Shown here piece after piece: positions 51,744 to 60,669 of a stretch of 64,000 bases of DNA. A model generated the notes under the pieces. It searched no databases. It worked only from the letters and a program-made list of their open reading frames with translations, and was not told where the DNA came from. The DNA comes from Pantoea sp. A4. Its GTDB lineage: Bacteria; Pseudomonadota; Gammaproteobacteria; Enterobacterales; Enterobacteriaceae. A program made the translations under genes and the position numbers. Numbering within the stretch: position 1 is the stretch's first letter; each line of letters begins with the position of its first letter. Location: the NCBI RefSeq assembly GCF_000295955.2, contig NZ_ALXE01000047.1:1-64000 (forward strand), given 5' to 3'.

Positions 51744-52601
51744 TCACGATTTTCCCGGCGGCACATAGGCTCCGGAGGCCTTGAGATAGCGCTCCGCGTT
51801 TTCAATCTTTGTCACGGCTTCAGTGCCATGGCGTGCGACCAACATTGCCATCAGACATTCGGAGATACTCAGGCCAGCCACAATCGAGGGGAAAAATGAG
51901 GGGCTGTCGGTGGAGAACAGCAGCACACAGTCTGCCGCCTGAGCTAAAGGGGACAGTGGGGAATCCGTCAACGCGATAATTTTGCTGCCCGCGCTCTGCG
52001 CAGCCTGAAGCATCTGTAAGGATTCACGCGAATAGGGGGCGAAGCTGGCGATCAGCAGGCAATCTTCAGCGGTAAATTCGCGGCTGTAGATTTCACTGTC
52101 GCTGGCGAGGCCATCGATTAAAGTCACCTTGCGATTAAATAACCGATAGACGTAGAACAGTGACCATGCCACGGGGAAACTGGCGCGATAGCCGCAAATA
52201 TAGGTGTGTGCGGCAGCTTCAAGGAGATCCACCGCATGCTGCATCTGGCGCTGATTTTCGTCATGAGTACGCAGCAGGTTGCTTTCATGCGCGGTGATCA
52301 TTTCGCTATACAGGCTGCTGGTTTTGCCTTGATCCACGAGTTTTCGCGCTTTCGCGACATAGGTATCATCATGCAGGCCCAGCTCTTCAATCAGCGCCTG
52401 TTTCAGCTCTCCCCAACCCTGATAACCGAGGCGCTGCGCAAGGCGCATAAATGTGGCCGGTTTAAATCCGGCGCTCAGCGCAAACGTACGCATAGAGACC
52501 ACCACCAGCTGGCTACTGTTTTGCAGTGCGTATTCGGCAGCGCGCTGCAATTCTGGCGACAGCTGATTAAAGTGAAGGGTAATCAACGCCTTCAGGTTCA
52601 T
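51744..52601 (-). CDS. RpiR/MurR-family regulator
   Basis: 285 residues. HTH_6 domain (FNQLSPELQRAAEYALQNSSQLVVVSMRTFALSAGFKPATFMRLAQRLGYQGW) followed by a SIS domain (TYICGYRASFPVAWSLFYVYRLF; LLIASFAPYSRESLQMLQAAQSAGSKIIALTDSPLSPLA). Start ATG 52601 after AAGGA. Encoded just upstream of the aminotransferase/CMD/C45 operon and in the same direction; very likely its regulator, sensing a phosphorylated or amino-sugar-like ligand. Confidence 0.88.
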   Translation of the reverse strand: MNLKALITLHFNQLSPELQRAAEYALQNSSQLVVVSMRTFALSAGFKPATFMRLAQRLGYQGWGELKQALIEELGLHDDTYVAKARKLVDQGKTSSLYSEMITAHESNLLRTHDENQRQMQHAVDLLEAAAHTYICGYRASFPVAWSLFYVYRLFNRKVTLIDGLASDSEIYSREFTAEDCLLIASFAPYSRESLQMLQAAQSAGSKIIALTDSPLSPLAQAADCVLLFSTDSPSFFPSIVAGLSISECLMAMLVARHGTEAVTKIENAERYLKASGAYVPPGKS

Positions 52602-52685
52602 AACATTATCCTTTTTTGACTTCTTTGCGCTTACTGTAAAGCAACTGAGCAGGAAAAGCGCCGCCCAACGGTGAGAAAACAAAAA

Positions 52686-52702
52686 GGGGGCTAAAAGCCC
52701 CC
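52686..52702 (-). terminator. Intrinsic terminator of gcd
   Basis: GGGGGCT-AAA-AGCCCCC; on the minus strand followed by TTTTTGTTTT, 20 bp after the gcd stop. Confidence 0.88.
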
Positions 52703-52721
52703 AGAACAGACACTCGCGAGA

Positions 52722-55082
52722 TTACTTCAGACGGAAGGCCACCAGCGTATCACCCAGTTTGGTGCCGAGCGAACCGTGGCCGCCTGCGGCAACCACCACA
52801 TATTGCTTACCATCTTTCCCGACAAAGGTGGATGGCGTGGCCTGGACACCGGCTTGCAGCTCGGTCTGCCACAGCAACTGGCCGGTGGTGCTGTCGTAGG
52901 CGCGGAAATAGTTATCCGCCGTTGCGCCATGGAACACCAGATCGCCAGCCGTTACCAACGGCCCTCCGTGCGCGACCATGCCCATCGGGAAGCCAATCGG
53001 GAAACGTCCCGGCAGGAAGCTGGTTTTGAGGTTTTTGGTGGTCCCAATGCGACGCAGCCACTCTGTTTTTCCGGTTTTCAGATCGACACCGACCATCCGG
53101 CCCCAGGGAGGCGCGATACAAGGAATGCCCAGGTCGGACGCGAACTGCTGGATGTGAATCGCGTATTCACCCTGGAAGTTTTCATTCCAGAACGGCTGCC
53201 CGTCTTTACTGAACAGGCGGCTGTTCTCTGTTTGTGCACTGCGTTTAATCAGGTTGTACTTGTAAGCCAGACGAACCGGCGCAGCAATCAGCAGCTGGCG
53301 CTGTGGATCTACCGCTACCGATCCCCAGTTGAATACGCCGATGTTGCCAGGGAGAATCAGCGACCCTTGTTCCGTTGGCGGTGTCCACGGGTTGCCATCG
53401 TAACGTAAGTGGCGGAAATCAATGCGGCAGCTGATCTGATCAAACGGCGTGATGCCCCACATCGATTTTTCCGTGATCGGCTGCGGAATGAAATTGAGTG
53501 CGGAGACCGGTTGCGTTGGCGAGTATTTTTCACCAGCGATCGGGCTTTCGGTGGAGACATTCACCTCATTGACCGGGTAAATGGGTTTGCCGGTCAGGCG
53601 ATTAAGCACAAAGAGGTTGCCGGTTTTGGTTGGCAAGATCAGTGCAGGCTGGCGGCTACCCTGGTAGTCGATATCCAACAGCGAGGGTTGAGAAGGATTA
53701 TCGCGGTCCCATAGGTCATGATGAGAACTCTGGAAGCGCCATTTGAAACGGCCGGTTTGCAGGTCGAGTGCCACCAGGTTATCGCGGAACTGCTCTGCGG
53801 TGCTGGTTTCATCACGGTGGGTGCCCACTTCATCTGGCGAGGCGTTGCCAAACGGCACGTAGACCAGGCCATTCTTCACATCGGCACTCAGGGTTGCCCA
53901 GGCCAGCGGTGTGTCCTGCGGGTAGATCGCATCAGCCGCGATGGGCTGCGTCTGATCGGGATTAGCCGGATCGAAATTCCATACCAGGCGGCCGCTTTGC
54001 GCATCATAAGCGCGGATCACGCCGGACGGGTTGCCCTGGTTGTAACCATTGTCCATCACCGAACTGCCCACAATGACCAGATTTCCAGCCACCAGCGGCG
54101 CTGAGGTTTCCATCAGGGCATGCGGGCGCAGTGTGCCGAGGTTATCGTGCAGGTCGATCGAACCGTTGTGGCCGAAATCACTACACACTTGCCCGGTATC
54201 GGCATCCAGAGCCACCAGATGTGCGTTGACGGAAGCATTAAAGATCCGTTTGCGGCACAGGGCGGGTTGTGCCGCAGTGTTGTTCGCAGCGCTGTTACTG
54301 CCGTCGTAGTAGCTTACGCCGCGACAGGTTTGATGCTGCCACAGGTATGATCCGTCATGTGGCGGTTCATATTTCCACTTCACCGCGCCGGTTTCCGGAT
54401 CCAGCGCGTGAACTTCGTTGTGCGGAGTACAGATGTACAGCAGGCCGTTGACCTTGAGCGGCGTTGCTTCGAACGTATATTCCGAAGCGTCGCTATCCTG
54501 ACGCAGATCCCCGGTGTGATAGGTCCAGGCAACTTCGAGGTTGCTGACGTTGTCTTTGGTGATCTGTTTCAGGGTGGAGAAACGTTGGCCGTTATCGTTG
54601 CCGCCGTAGGCTACCCAGTCATCACCCGCACCGCTGACATCGCTGTTGCTGCGCTCATTGGTAATGGTGCCCTGTTGCGGTACCGGATCGTAGAAGCACA
54701 GGCCAATGACCAGCGCAATCATCACGATAACCGTGCTGCCGAGGAAGGGATGAAATTTACGCTCGGCGGAATAGAGACGGCTGACCGTCCACGGCAGGGC
54801 TAACCATACCCCGATTACGCCAAACAGGTCGCCGCGCGGGATCCACTGCCACTTGTCGAAACCGACCTCGGTAATGATCCAGATAAGCGTGACCCACATC
54901 AGTAAAGCATACAGGGTTAAGGCACTGCGCTTATTGAGCAACAGCAGTACCGCAGTTGCCAGCACCCCAATGGCAATCACGGCATAAAATGCGCTGCCTC
55001 CCACCAACAGCAGTTTGCCGCCCATATACAGTAACGCCAGCCCAAACAGGGCGATGACGATGCCGGATAACTTATTCAGCAT
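52722..55082 (-). CDS. gcd: Membrane-bound PQQ glucose dehydrogenase
   Basis: 786 residues (E. coli Gcd 796). Five N-terminal TM helices (residues 1-140) anchor it; the periplasmic part is an eight-bladed quinoprotein propeller with W-motifs. Recognisable segments: DDWVAYGGNDNGQRFSTLKQIT, ATPLKVNGLLYICTPHNEVHALDPETG, YNQGNPSGVIRAYDAQSGRLVW, and the C-terminal QYVVVAAGGHGSLGTKLGDTLVAFRLK. Oxidises glucose to gluconolactone and passes electrons to ubiquinone; requires PQQ, whose genes are not in the window. Start ATG 55082 preceded by AAAGGA. Gluconic acid from this enzyme dissolves mineral phosphate. Confidence 0.96.
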   Translation of the reverse strand: MLNKLSGIVIALFGLALLYMGGKLLLVGGSAFYAVIAIGVLATAVLLLLNKRSALTLYALLMWVTLIWIITEVGFDKWQWIPRGDLFGVIGVWLALPWTVSRLYSAERKFHPFLGSTVIVMIALVIGLCFYDPVPQQGTITNERSNSDVSGAGDDWVAYGGNDNGQRFSTLKQITKDNVSNLEVAWTYHTGDLRQDSDASEYTFEATPLKVNGLLYICTPHNEVHALDPETGAVKWKYEPPHDGSYLWQHQTCRGVSYYDGSNSAANNTAAQPALCRKRIFNASVNAHLVALDADTGQVCSDFGHNGSIDLHDNLGTLRPHALMETSAPLVAGNLVIVGSSVMDNGYNQGNPSGVIRAYDAQSGRLVWNFDPANPDQTQPIAADAIYPQDTPLAWATLSADVKNGLVYVPFGNASPDEVGTHRDETSTAEQFRDNLVALDLQTGRFKWRFQSSHHDLWDRDNPSQPSLLDIDYQGSRQPALILPTKTGNLFVLNRLTGKPIYPVNEVNVSTESPIAGEKYSPTQPVSALNFIPQPITEKSMWGITPFDQISCRIDFRHLRYDGNPWTPPTEQGSLILPGNIGVFNWGSVAVDPQRQLLIAAPVRLAYKYNLIKRSAQTENSRLFSKDGQPFWNENFQGEYAIHIQQFASDLGIPCIAPPWGRMVGVDLKTGKTEWLRRIGTTKNLKTSFLPGRFPIGFPMGMVAHGGPLVTAGDLVFHGATADNYFRAYDSTTGQLLWQTELQAGVQATPSTFVGKDGKQYVVVAAGGHGSLGTKLGDTLVAFRLK

Positions 55083-55298
55083 GATTTTTCCTTTTTCCAT
55101 GAATTGATAACAAACGGATTAAAAACAGAATTAATTATTTTACTTAACCATTTCTTAACAAGGTGGCAGGGTACCAGCTTCACGGCTAATGGGAATGGAT
55201 TTTCTCAGTGAAAAGCGAATTATCCTGGGAGACAGGCGTGTTTCAGTGGGGGAATCGTGGGGGCAGGCCAGCGCTGGTACTGGCCGTGAAGGACAAGG

Positions 55299-55622
55299 CT
55301 ATGGGAACAAAACGTAGCCCGCCAGGCAGAACGCCAGTACACCGGCGAGCACGGTGGCAAATAATCCACGGGTGATTACGCCCACCACGGTGGCAAACAC
55401 CGCTGCCAAAAGCGAGATACTGATGCCGGAATGGGTCATTGCGGGTTTACTCAGCAGTTCAGAGGTGACCAGTGCGGCCATAATGGCGGTGGGAATAAAG
55501 CTCAGCCACTGCTGCACCCCCTCTGGCAAACGAAAGCGGGATAACAGTAAAACAGGCACCGTGCGCATCAGCGCCGTAACCAACGCGGAGGCAGCAATCG
55601 CCAGCAGAATGTTTCTTTCCAT
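55299..55622 (-). CDS. azlD: AzlD/YgaH branched-chain amino acid exporter, small subunit
   Basis: 107 residues, four hydrophobic helices; ALVTALMRTVPVLLLSRFRLPEGVQQWLSFIPTAIMAALVTSELL is the AzlD signature (the YgaH half of the valine exporter YgaZH). Coupled by one-base spacing to azlC. Confidence 0.9.
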   Translation of the reverse strand: MERNILLAIAASALVTALMRTVPVLLLSRFRLPEGVQQWLSFIPTAIMAALVTSELLSKPAMTHSGISISLLAAVFATVVGVITRGLFATVLAGVLAFCLAGYVLFP

Positions 55623-55623
55623 T

Positions 55624-56364
55624 TTATTTTCCTTTCTGCGCGCGGGTTCGTAACAGGCATGTTGTCAGCGTGGCGGCAACGGATGCGGCGACAATGACCA
55701 CGATACTGAGCGAACTGCTCCCGGCAGAGAACAAAGTGATCGCCAGGGCCGTGACAATGTTCAGGGTTTCCAGCGCCTTTCGCTGGCTGGCAAACCACAT
55801 CATCAGTATCAAACCGATGAACATTGCAACCAGACTGAAGCCCAGCCCCTCCATTAAAGACGCTGGCAGCGTAGTGGCCAGCCCGGCACCGATGACACAG
55901 GCAATAATCCAGTTCAGCCAGGCGGCAACATTCAACCCCAGCATCCAGGAAAAACTGATTTTACCTTGTGGGCCGCCGCGCTGGACCGCAACGCCAAAGG
56001 TTTCGTCAGTCAGCAGCAGCCCGCTCACCACTTTTTGCAGGGTGCTGTAGTCGCGGAAAAACCCACTTATTGCTGAACTCATCAGTAAGTAGCGCAGGTT
56101 CACCAGTAATACGCTAAGCACGACGGACGCCATTTCTGCCCCTGCGGCCCACAAGGAGTAAAACAAAAACTGCGCTGATCCGGCGTACAAAGCTGTGGCT
56201 AGCAGGGCGATTTGCCATGGCGTAAAATCAGAGAGCGTGCCAATCGCCCCGGCTGCAAAACCAATACTCCAATAGCCAGGAATGGTGGGAAGGCAGGCAG
56301 TAATACCGGCGCGAAACTCGTCTTGCATGAAACTGGGGTGCCCGGTATTCATCTTCATTAACAT
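55624..56364 (-). CDS. azlC: AzlC/YgaZ-family amino acid exporter, large subunit
   Basis: 246 residues, about seven TM helices. FRAGITACLPTIPGYWSIGFAAGAIGTLSDFTPWQIALLATALYAGSAQFLFYSLWAAGA is the AzlC family start. Start ATG 56364 after AAGGG; the open frame reaches 56559 through a region shared with the AraC gene. Forms the transporter with AzlD, exporting valine or related amino acids. Confidence 0.9.
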   Translation of the reverse strand: MLMKMNTGHPSFMQDEFRAGITACLPTIPGYWSIGFAAGAIGTLSDFTPWQIALLATALYAGSAQFLFYSLWAAGAEMASVVLSVLLVNLRYLLMSSAISGFFRDYSTLQKVVSGLLLTDETFGVAVQRGGPQGKISFSWMLGLNVAAWLNWIIACVIGAGLATTLPASLMEGLGFSLVAMFIGLILMMWFASQRKALETLNIVTALAITLFSAGSSSLSIVVIVAASVAATLTTCLLRTRAQKGK

Positions 56365-56470
56365 CTTAATTTCCCTTATATTGATTAGCTCAGTAACGAT
56401 TTTAAGAATCGACGGGCATTGAGATAGTAGGATCCTGCTCAACAGCGAAATTTCCGAAGATGATGGGACG

Positions 56471-57316
56471 GTGGGGCACGTGGTAGCAGTAAAACGCGAT
56501 GAGATTAGCCTGTGGCGTGATAGCCAACTGCATGGCGGAATGGAGATTTTGCAAGCCACTTGCTACGAGCATGCCTACCCGCCACATTTTCATGATGAAT
56601 TTGTTATCGCCGCATTTGCCCGAGGTGCGCAGCGCACGAGAGTGTGTAGAAAAACCGGTATTGCTGCGGCTGGCACCATCATGATCATCGCGCCGGGTGA
56701 AGTTCACACCGGAGAAGCAGTACAGCGTGATGAAGGCTGGGATTATTGTGCGTTTTATCCGGGTGATAACCTGGTTAACGAAGTGGCACAAACGGTACTT
56801 AGCGGTAAAGGTGAGGTGAATTTCGGCCAACAGGGGATTCGCTATGATCCCGCAATGGCGCGTCGCATGTTGCACGCGGCGAGTGTGATTAAACAGAGCC
56901 ATGACATTTTGGAAAAAGAGTGCGTGATATATCACATCCTCAATTTACTGGTTAGTCGTTATGGCGAGCGCACCGTTAAAGGTTCGGTTCAGGGCGTTGC
57001 CCGGGCCGATATCCGTAAAGCGATTGATTTTTTGCACTGTGCCTACACGCAATCCCTTTCGGTAAAAGAGATTGCGCAGGTCGCGGGGTTAAGTGAATTC
57101 TATTTTATGCGCACCTTTCAGAAAACGACCGGGCTCTCGGTGCATCAATATCTGACGCAAATCCGTTTGATGCGGGCAAAAGGGCTGCTGGCAACAGGGA
57201 TCGGCGCAGCACAGGTTGCCAGTGACGTGGGTTTCTTTGACCAGAGTCACTTAATCAAACATTTTCGCGTACATTTTGGGACAACCCCTGGTCTGTTTGC
57301 CGTCGCCTCCTTGTAG
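56471..57316 (+). CDS. AraC-family regulator
   Basis: 281 residues. N-terminal cupin-like ligand domain (HAYPPHFHDEFVIAAFARG; TIMIIAPGEVHTGEAV) and C-terminal double HTH (SVKEIAQVAGLSEFYFMRTFQKTTGLSVHQYLTQIRLMRAKGLL; ASDVGFFDQSHLIKHFRVHFGTTP). Divergent from azlCD, so it likely regulates that exporter. Start codon uncertain: GTG 56471 has a poor RBS, and other GTGs follow within four codons. Confidence 0.87.
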   Translation: MGHVVAVKRDEISLWRDSQLHGGMEILQATCYEHAYPPHFHDEFVIAAFARGAQRTRVCRKTGIAAAGTIMIIAPGEVHTGEAVQRDEGWDYCAFYPGDNLVNEVAQTVLSGKGEVNFGQQGIRYDPAMARRMLHAASVIKQSHDILEKECVIYHILNLLVSRYGERTVKGSVQGVARADIRKAIDFLHCAYTQSLSVKEIAQVAGLSEFYFMRTFQKTTGLSVHQYLTQIRLMRAKGLLATGIGAAQVASDVGFFDQSHLIKHFRVHFGTTPGLFAVASL

Positions 57317-57499
57317 TGTTCATTTACCGCAAGTGGTTTTTGCGCTTGTCTGGCCGCAGGGAGATCTCTGTGATATTGGCTACTCTCACTGTACAAATAA
57401 TGGCAATATTATCTTTATTAGAGAAACTGGAGAAATAGCAGTACTCGATATTCGATCTGAATGCACACAGGGATGCCGCGCATACAAATAAGGGATTAT

Positions 57500-60250
57500 A
57501 TGGTTTCGATTGAGATAGCAGGTGTAGATAAAACCGCACAGATCAGTGACTGGAAAATTTACTGGTGTGACAAATCCAAAGCCCTGCGACTTACTTGTTT
57601 TTTCCCCTCAAAAAAAACCTATTCCAGCCCGCTCAACGACTGTCGTCTCTCTCCCATGCGGGAGTTGGGTGAGATGTTCTTAACCAAACCCGGCAGTTCG
57701 ATTGTCACGCCGATCGCTAAAGCGACGATCTACGGCGAACGGTATGCGGTCGTGCACTATCCGGATGTCGACAAACCTTATGTTTTCAAGATGGAAGGTT
57801 TAGGGTTTGCAACGCCGACGGCGATAAAGGACGAGGCGATCTTTCACTATTTCCTGGCTGTGGCGAAGGCTCGACAGGATAGCGCAAAATCAAAGACTGA
57901 CCGTGACATCGCGGCAAATGTGGTGCGTCAACTGGGAAAACTGCCCGCGAGTGATGATACGGCCTTGCAGGCCTATTGCACTGGCCGCAACGGCATGTTG
58001 GCACCTGGTCAAGGGCTGATCTATCCATTCGGGCTGAACGAGAGCCAGCTTGCGGCGGTCGAACAGGCTTTCAGTTCGCAGGTCAGCGTGATTGAGGGGC
58101 CTCCGGGCACCGGCAAGACCCAGACAATCTTAAACATTATCGCGAATATCCTGCTACGTGGGCAGACAGTGGCGGTGTTGTCCAATAACAATGCGGCGGT
58201 GGAAAATGTCTACGAGAAGCTGGAGAAGTGCGGTCTGGGCCACTTGATTGCCAAACTCGGCAACCAGAAAAATCGCAAGGACTTCTTCGCTGACCTGCCG
58301 GTGTGTCCATCGCATGCGCCTGAACCCGCCCCAACTCTGGAAGAGATTCAAGTTTTGTTATCCCGCGTGAAGCTGCATTTGCACAATCACAATCGGGCAG
58401 CGCAACTCCAGGTAGAAATAGATGAGCTGAGTATCGAGCAGCGCTACCTGGAAAAATGGCAGGTGGAGAGCGGCGTACAGGTCACTACCTCATTAGAAAA
58501 ATATGGGCTATCGCCGCGCAAAACGGCAGATCTTATGGCTTATTTGGCCCATCTGGGCGAGCAGCGTATCAGGCTCAGAGAACGCATCAACCTGCTGTTT
58601 AATTTCAGGATTCTTCGCGCTAAACCGTTTGATCAAACCGACGCGCGTCTGTCGGTTTTCTACGCCCTTCAGATGCACTATTACGACAGGGCACTGCAAG
58701 GCAAACAGGCGGAACTCCAGGCGTGTCGGGCGTCACTGGCTGAGGGGCACTTTGAGGCCTCGCTGGAGACATTGAAGGCAGAGTCGATGAGCCACCTCAA
58801 GCAACATTTGCAAAGTCAGACACGGCCACTGAATAACTTCGATGACAAGACGTACCGATATGCACAAAATTTCGATGCTTTCCTTCAGCGTTTCCCGATC
58901 CTCGGGAGTGGTACCCACTCTATTGTTAATTCAATTGCACCGGGGGCGATCCTCGATTATGTGATTATCGACGAGGCGTCGTTGCAGGATATTATTCCTG
59001 GCATTTTACCGCTTGGCTGTGCAAAAAATCTGATTGTGGTTGGTGACAACCGCCAGCTGGCGCATATCCCTGTGGCGCTAAACTTATCCGCGCCCGCTGA
59101 GGTTTACGATTGCGAGCGCTACAGCCTGCTCGATTCGTGCATTGGTGTGTTTAAGGAGACGCTCCCGAAAACGTTGCTGAAAGAGCATTACCGCTGTCAT
59201 CCAAGAATTATTCAGTTCTGTAACCAGCAGTTCTACGATAATGCACTGGTGCCAATGACGGAGGACAAAGGCGAAGCTCCCCTGCGGCTGGTAGTGACTG
59301 CAAAGGGCAACCACACCCGCCATAATACCAACTTGCGCGAGCTGCGCTCCTTGAACAAGCTGTTGGAAGAGGAGGGTGATCCTGTCGGCCTGGATAGCGA
59401 CGGGCGCGGCTTTATCGCGCCATTCCGGGCGCAGGTCAATCTCTCCGACACGCAATTACCCACGGATTTCGTTAAGGACACCGTGCACAAATTTCAGGGG
59501 CGGGAGTGCGACGAAATTGTGTTCTCAACCGTGTTGGACAAGAAAGGCTATAACCAGGCACAAAAACGTCTGAACTTTGTCGATGATGCGCGCATGATCA
59601 ACGTGGCAGTGTCGCGGGCTAAGCACGGCTTCACGCTTCTGACCGGGGATGAGGTGTTCACCAATAACAACAGCCACATCTCCGCCTTGATACGCTATAT
59701 CACCTATTACGCGCAAGACGAGCAGATTGTGCGCGCACCTGTGGTGTCTGCTTTCGATCTCTTATATCGCGGGTATGATCAGTCCCTGGATCGCTTAAAT
59801 GCTCGCTTGCGGCCCAAGGATTCCCGCTTTAAATCTGAGCAAATCGCGGCGGCATTGTTACGTGAGGCACTCTCTAAACCGTCGTGCCAGGCATTGATGT
59901 ACCACGCCCAGGTTAAACTGAATCAGGTCGTGTCACCCACTAATCCGGACTGGACGCCACGCGAACGTGCATTCATGGCGCGTGCCAGCTGCGATTTCGT
60001 CATCTATTTCAAAGTGGGCAAAACACCGCTCGGGGTAATAGAAGTTGATGGGGGGTGCCATGACCGGCGCGAACAGAGGGCACGAGACGAGTTAAAGAAT
60101 GGAATTTTGGCGAAAAACGACATTCCCATTTTGCGTCTGCGTACCGTCGAGGATGAAATCGAAACAAGCATCAATAACTTTATTGCCCAGTGGAGCAGCC
60201 CGCCAAATTCTGATGAAGCTTCATCAACCTCAACGGCTGGAGGCCAGTAA
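57500..60250 (+). CDS. SF1 helicase fused to DUF2726 nuclease-like domain
   Basis: 916 residues; the start ATG 57500 has AAGGG. Helicase motifs: Walker A VIEGPPGTGKTQTILNIIANIL (I), NNNAAVENVYEKLEK (Ia), IIDEASLQDIIPG (II), VVGDNRQLAHIPVAL (III), LLKEHYRCHPRIIQFCN (IV), VHKFQGRECDEIVFSTVL (V), and INVAVSRAKHGFTLL (VI); the UPF1-like SF1 order. A coiled-coil insert (about 300-450) lies between Ia and II. The C-terminal 120 residues read as a DUF2726/Vsr-like fold: SCDFVIYFKVG...LGVIEVDGGCHDRREQRARDELKNGIL...IPILRLRTVED. This one-protein helicase-nuclease layout is seen in several phage-defence proteins. Not in an operon. Confidence 0.85.
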   Translation: MVSIEIAGVDKTAQISDWKIYWCDKSKALRLTCFFPSKKTYSSPLNDCRLSPMRELGEMFLTKPGSSIVTPIAKATIYGERYAVVHYPDVDKPYVFKMEGLGFATPTAIKDEAIFHYFLAVAKARQDSAKSKTDRDIAANVVRQLGKLPASDDTALQAYCTGRNGMLAPGQGLIYPFGLNESQLAAVEQAFSSQVSVIEGPPGTGKTQTILNIIANILLRGQTVAVLSNNNAAVENVYEKLEKCGLGHLIAKLGNQKNRKDFFADLPVCPSHAPEPAPTLEEIQVLLSRVKLHLHNHNRAAQLQVEIDELSIEQRYLEKWQVESGVQVTTSLEKYGLSPRKTADLMAYLAHLGEQRIRLRERINLLFNFRILRAKPFDQTDARLSVFYALQMHYYDRALQGKQAELQACRASLAEGHFEASLETLKAESMSHLKQHLQSQTRPLNNFDDKTYRYAQNFDAFLQRFPILGSGTHSIVNSIAPGAILDYVIIDEASLQDIIPGILPLGCAKNLIVVGDNRQLAHIPVALNLSAPAEVYDCERYSLLDSCIGVFKETLPKTLLKEHYRCHPRIIQFCNQQFYDNALVPMTEDKGEAPLRLVVTAKGNHTRHNTNLRELRSLNKLLEEEGDPVGLDSDGRGFIAPFRAQVNLSDTQLPTDFVKDTVHKFQGRECDEIVFSTVLDKKGYNQAQKRLNFVDDARMINVAVSRAKHGFTLLTGDEVFTNNNSHISALIRYITYYAQDEQIVRAPVVSAFDLLYRGYDQSLDRLNARLRPKDSRFKSEQIAAALLREALSKPSCQALMYHAQVKLNQVVSPTNPDWTPRERAFMARASCDFVIYFKVGKTPLGVIEVDGGCHDRREQRARDELKNGILAKNDIPILRLRTVEDEIETSINNFIAQWSSPPNSDEASSTSTAGGQ

Positions 60251-60287
60251 TGACAATTTCAGCTAACCAAGTCCGGTTCGGCAAGCA

Positions 60288-60575
60288 TTAATCCTGAGGT
60301 TTGTTGCCGCTCCAGTTCGCCCACGGATTTTCAGCATCATCCTGCGTGGGTTCGGGCGCTTCCAGTGAATCAAGATACAGGGCTTCTACTTCGGCCCGTG
60401 CCCACGGGGTGCGGCGAAGAAACTTCAGGCTCGATTTCACGCTCGGATCGCTGTTAAAGCAGTTAATTTTAATTAGCTGCCCCAGTTTTACCCAGCCGTA
60501 GCGTGCTACCAACGCGTTGACCTGCATTTCCAGCGTGATGCCGTGCAGAGGATCTTTTGAGGTGTGGCCAGTCAT
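60288..60575 (-). CDS. VF530/DUF2132 small protein
   Basis: 95 residues. The signature [62 protein letters not shown] defines the VF530 DNA-binding-like family, compact and helical. Start ATG 60575 after GGAA; the upstream extension to 60596 has no RBS. Function unknown. Converges with the helicase gene, whose stop lies 37 bp away. Confidence 0.88.
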   Translation of the reverse strand: MTGHTSKDPLHGITLEMQVNALVARYGWVKLGQLIKINCFNSDPSVKSSLKFLRRTPWARAEVEALYLDSLEAPEPTQDDAENPWANWSGNKPQD

Positions 60576-60669
60576 AACAATTCCAGGGGTATACAAACAA
60601 TGGCGCTCACCATACTGAGCGCCAGCGGGATGTGCAAGGGCAGGCAGAAAGGAAAGCGACCTTTACCGC

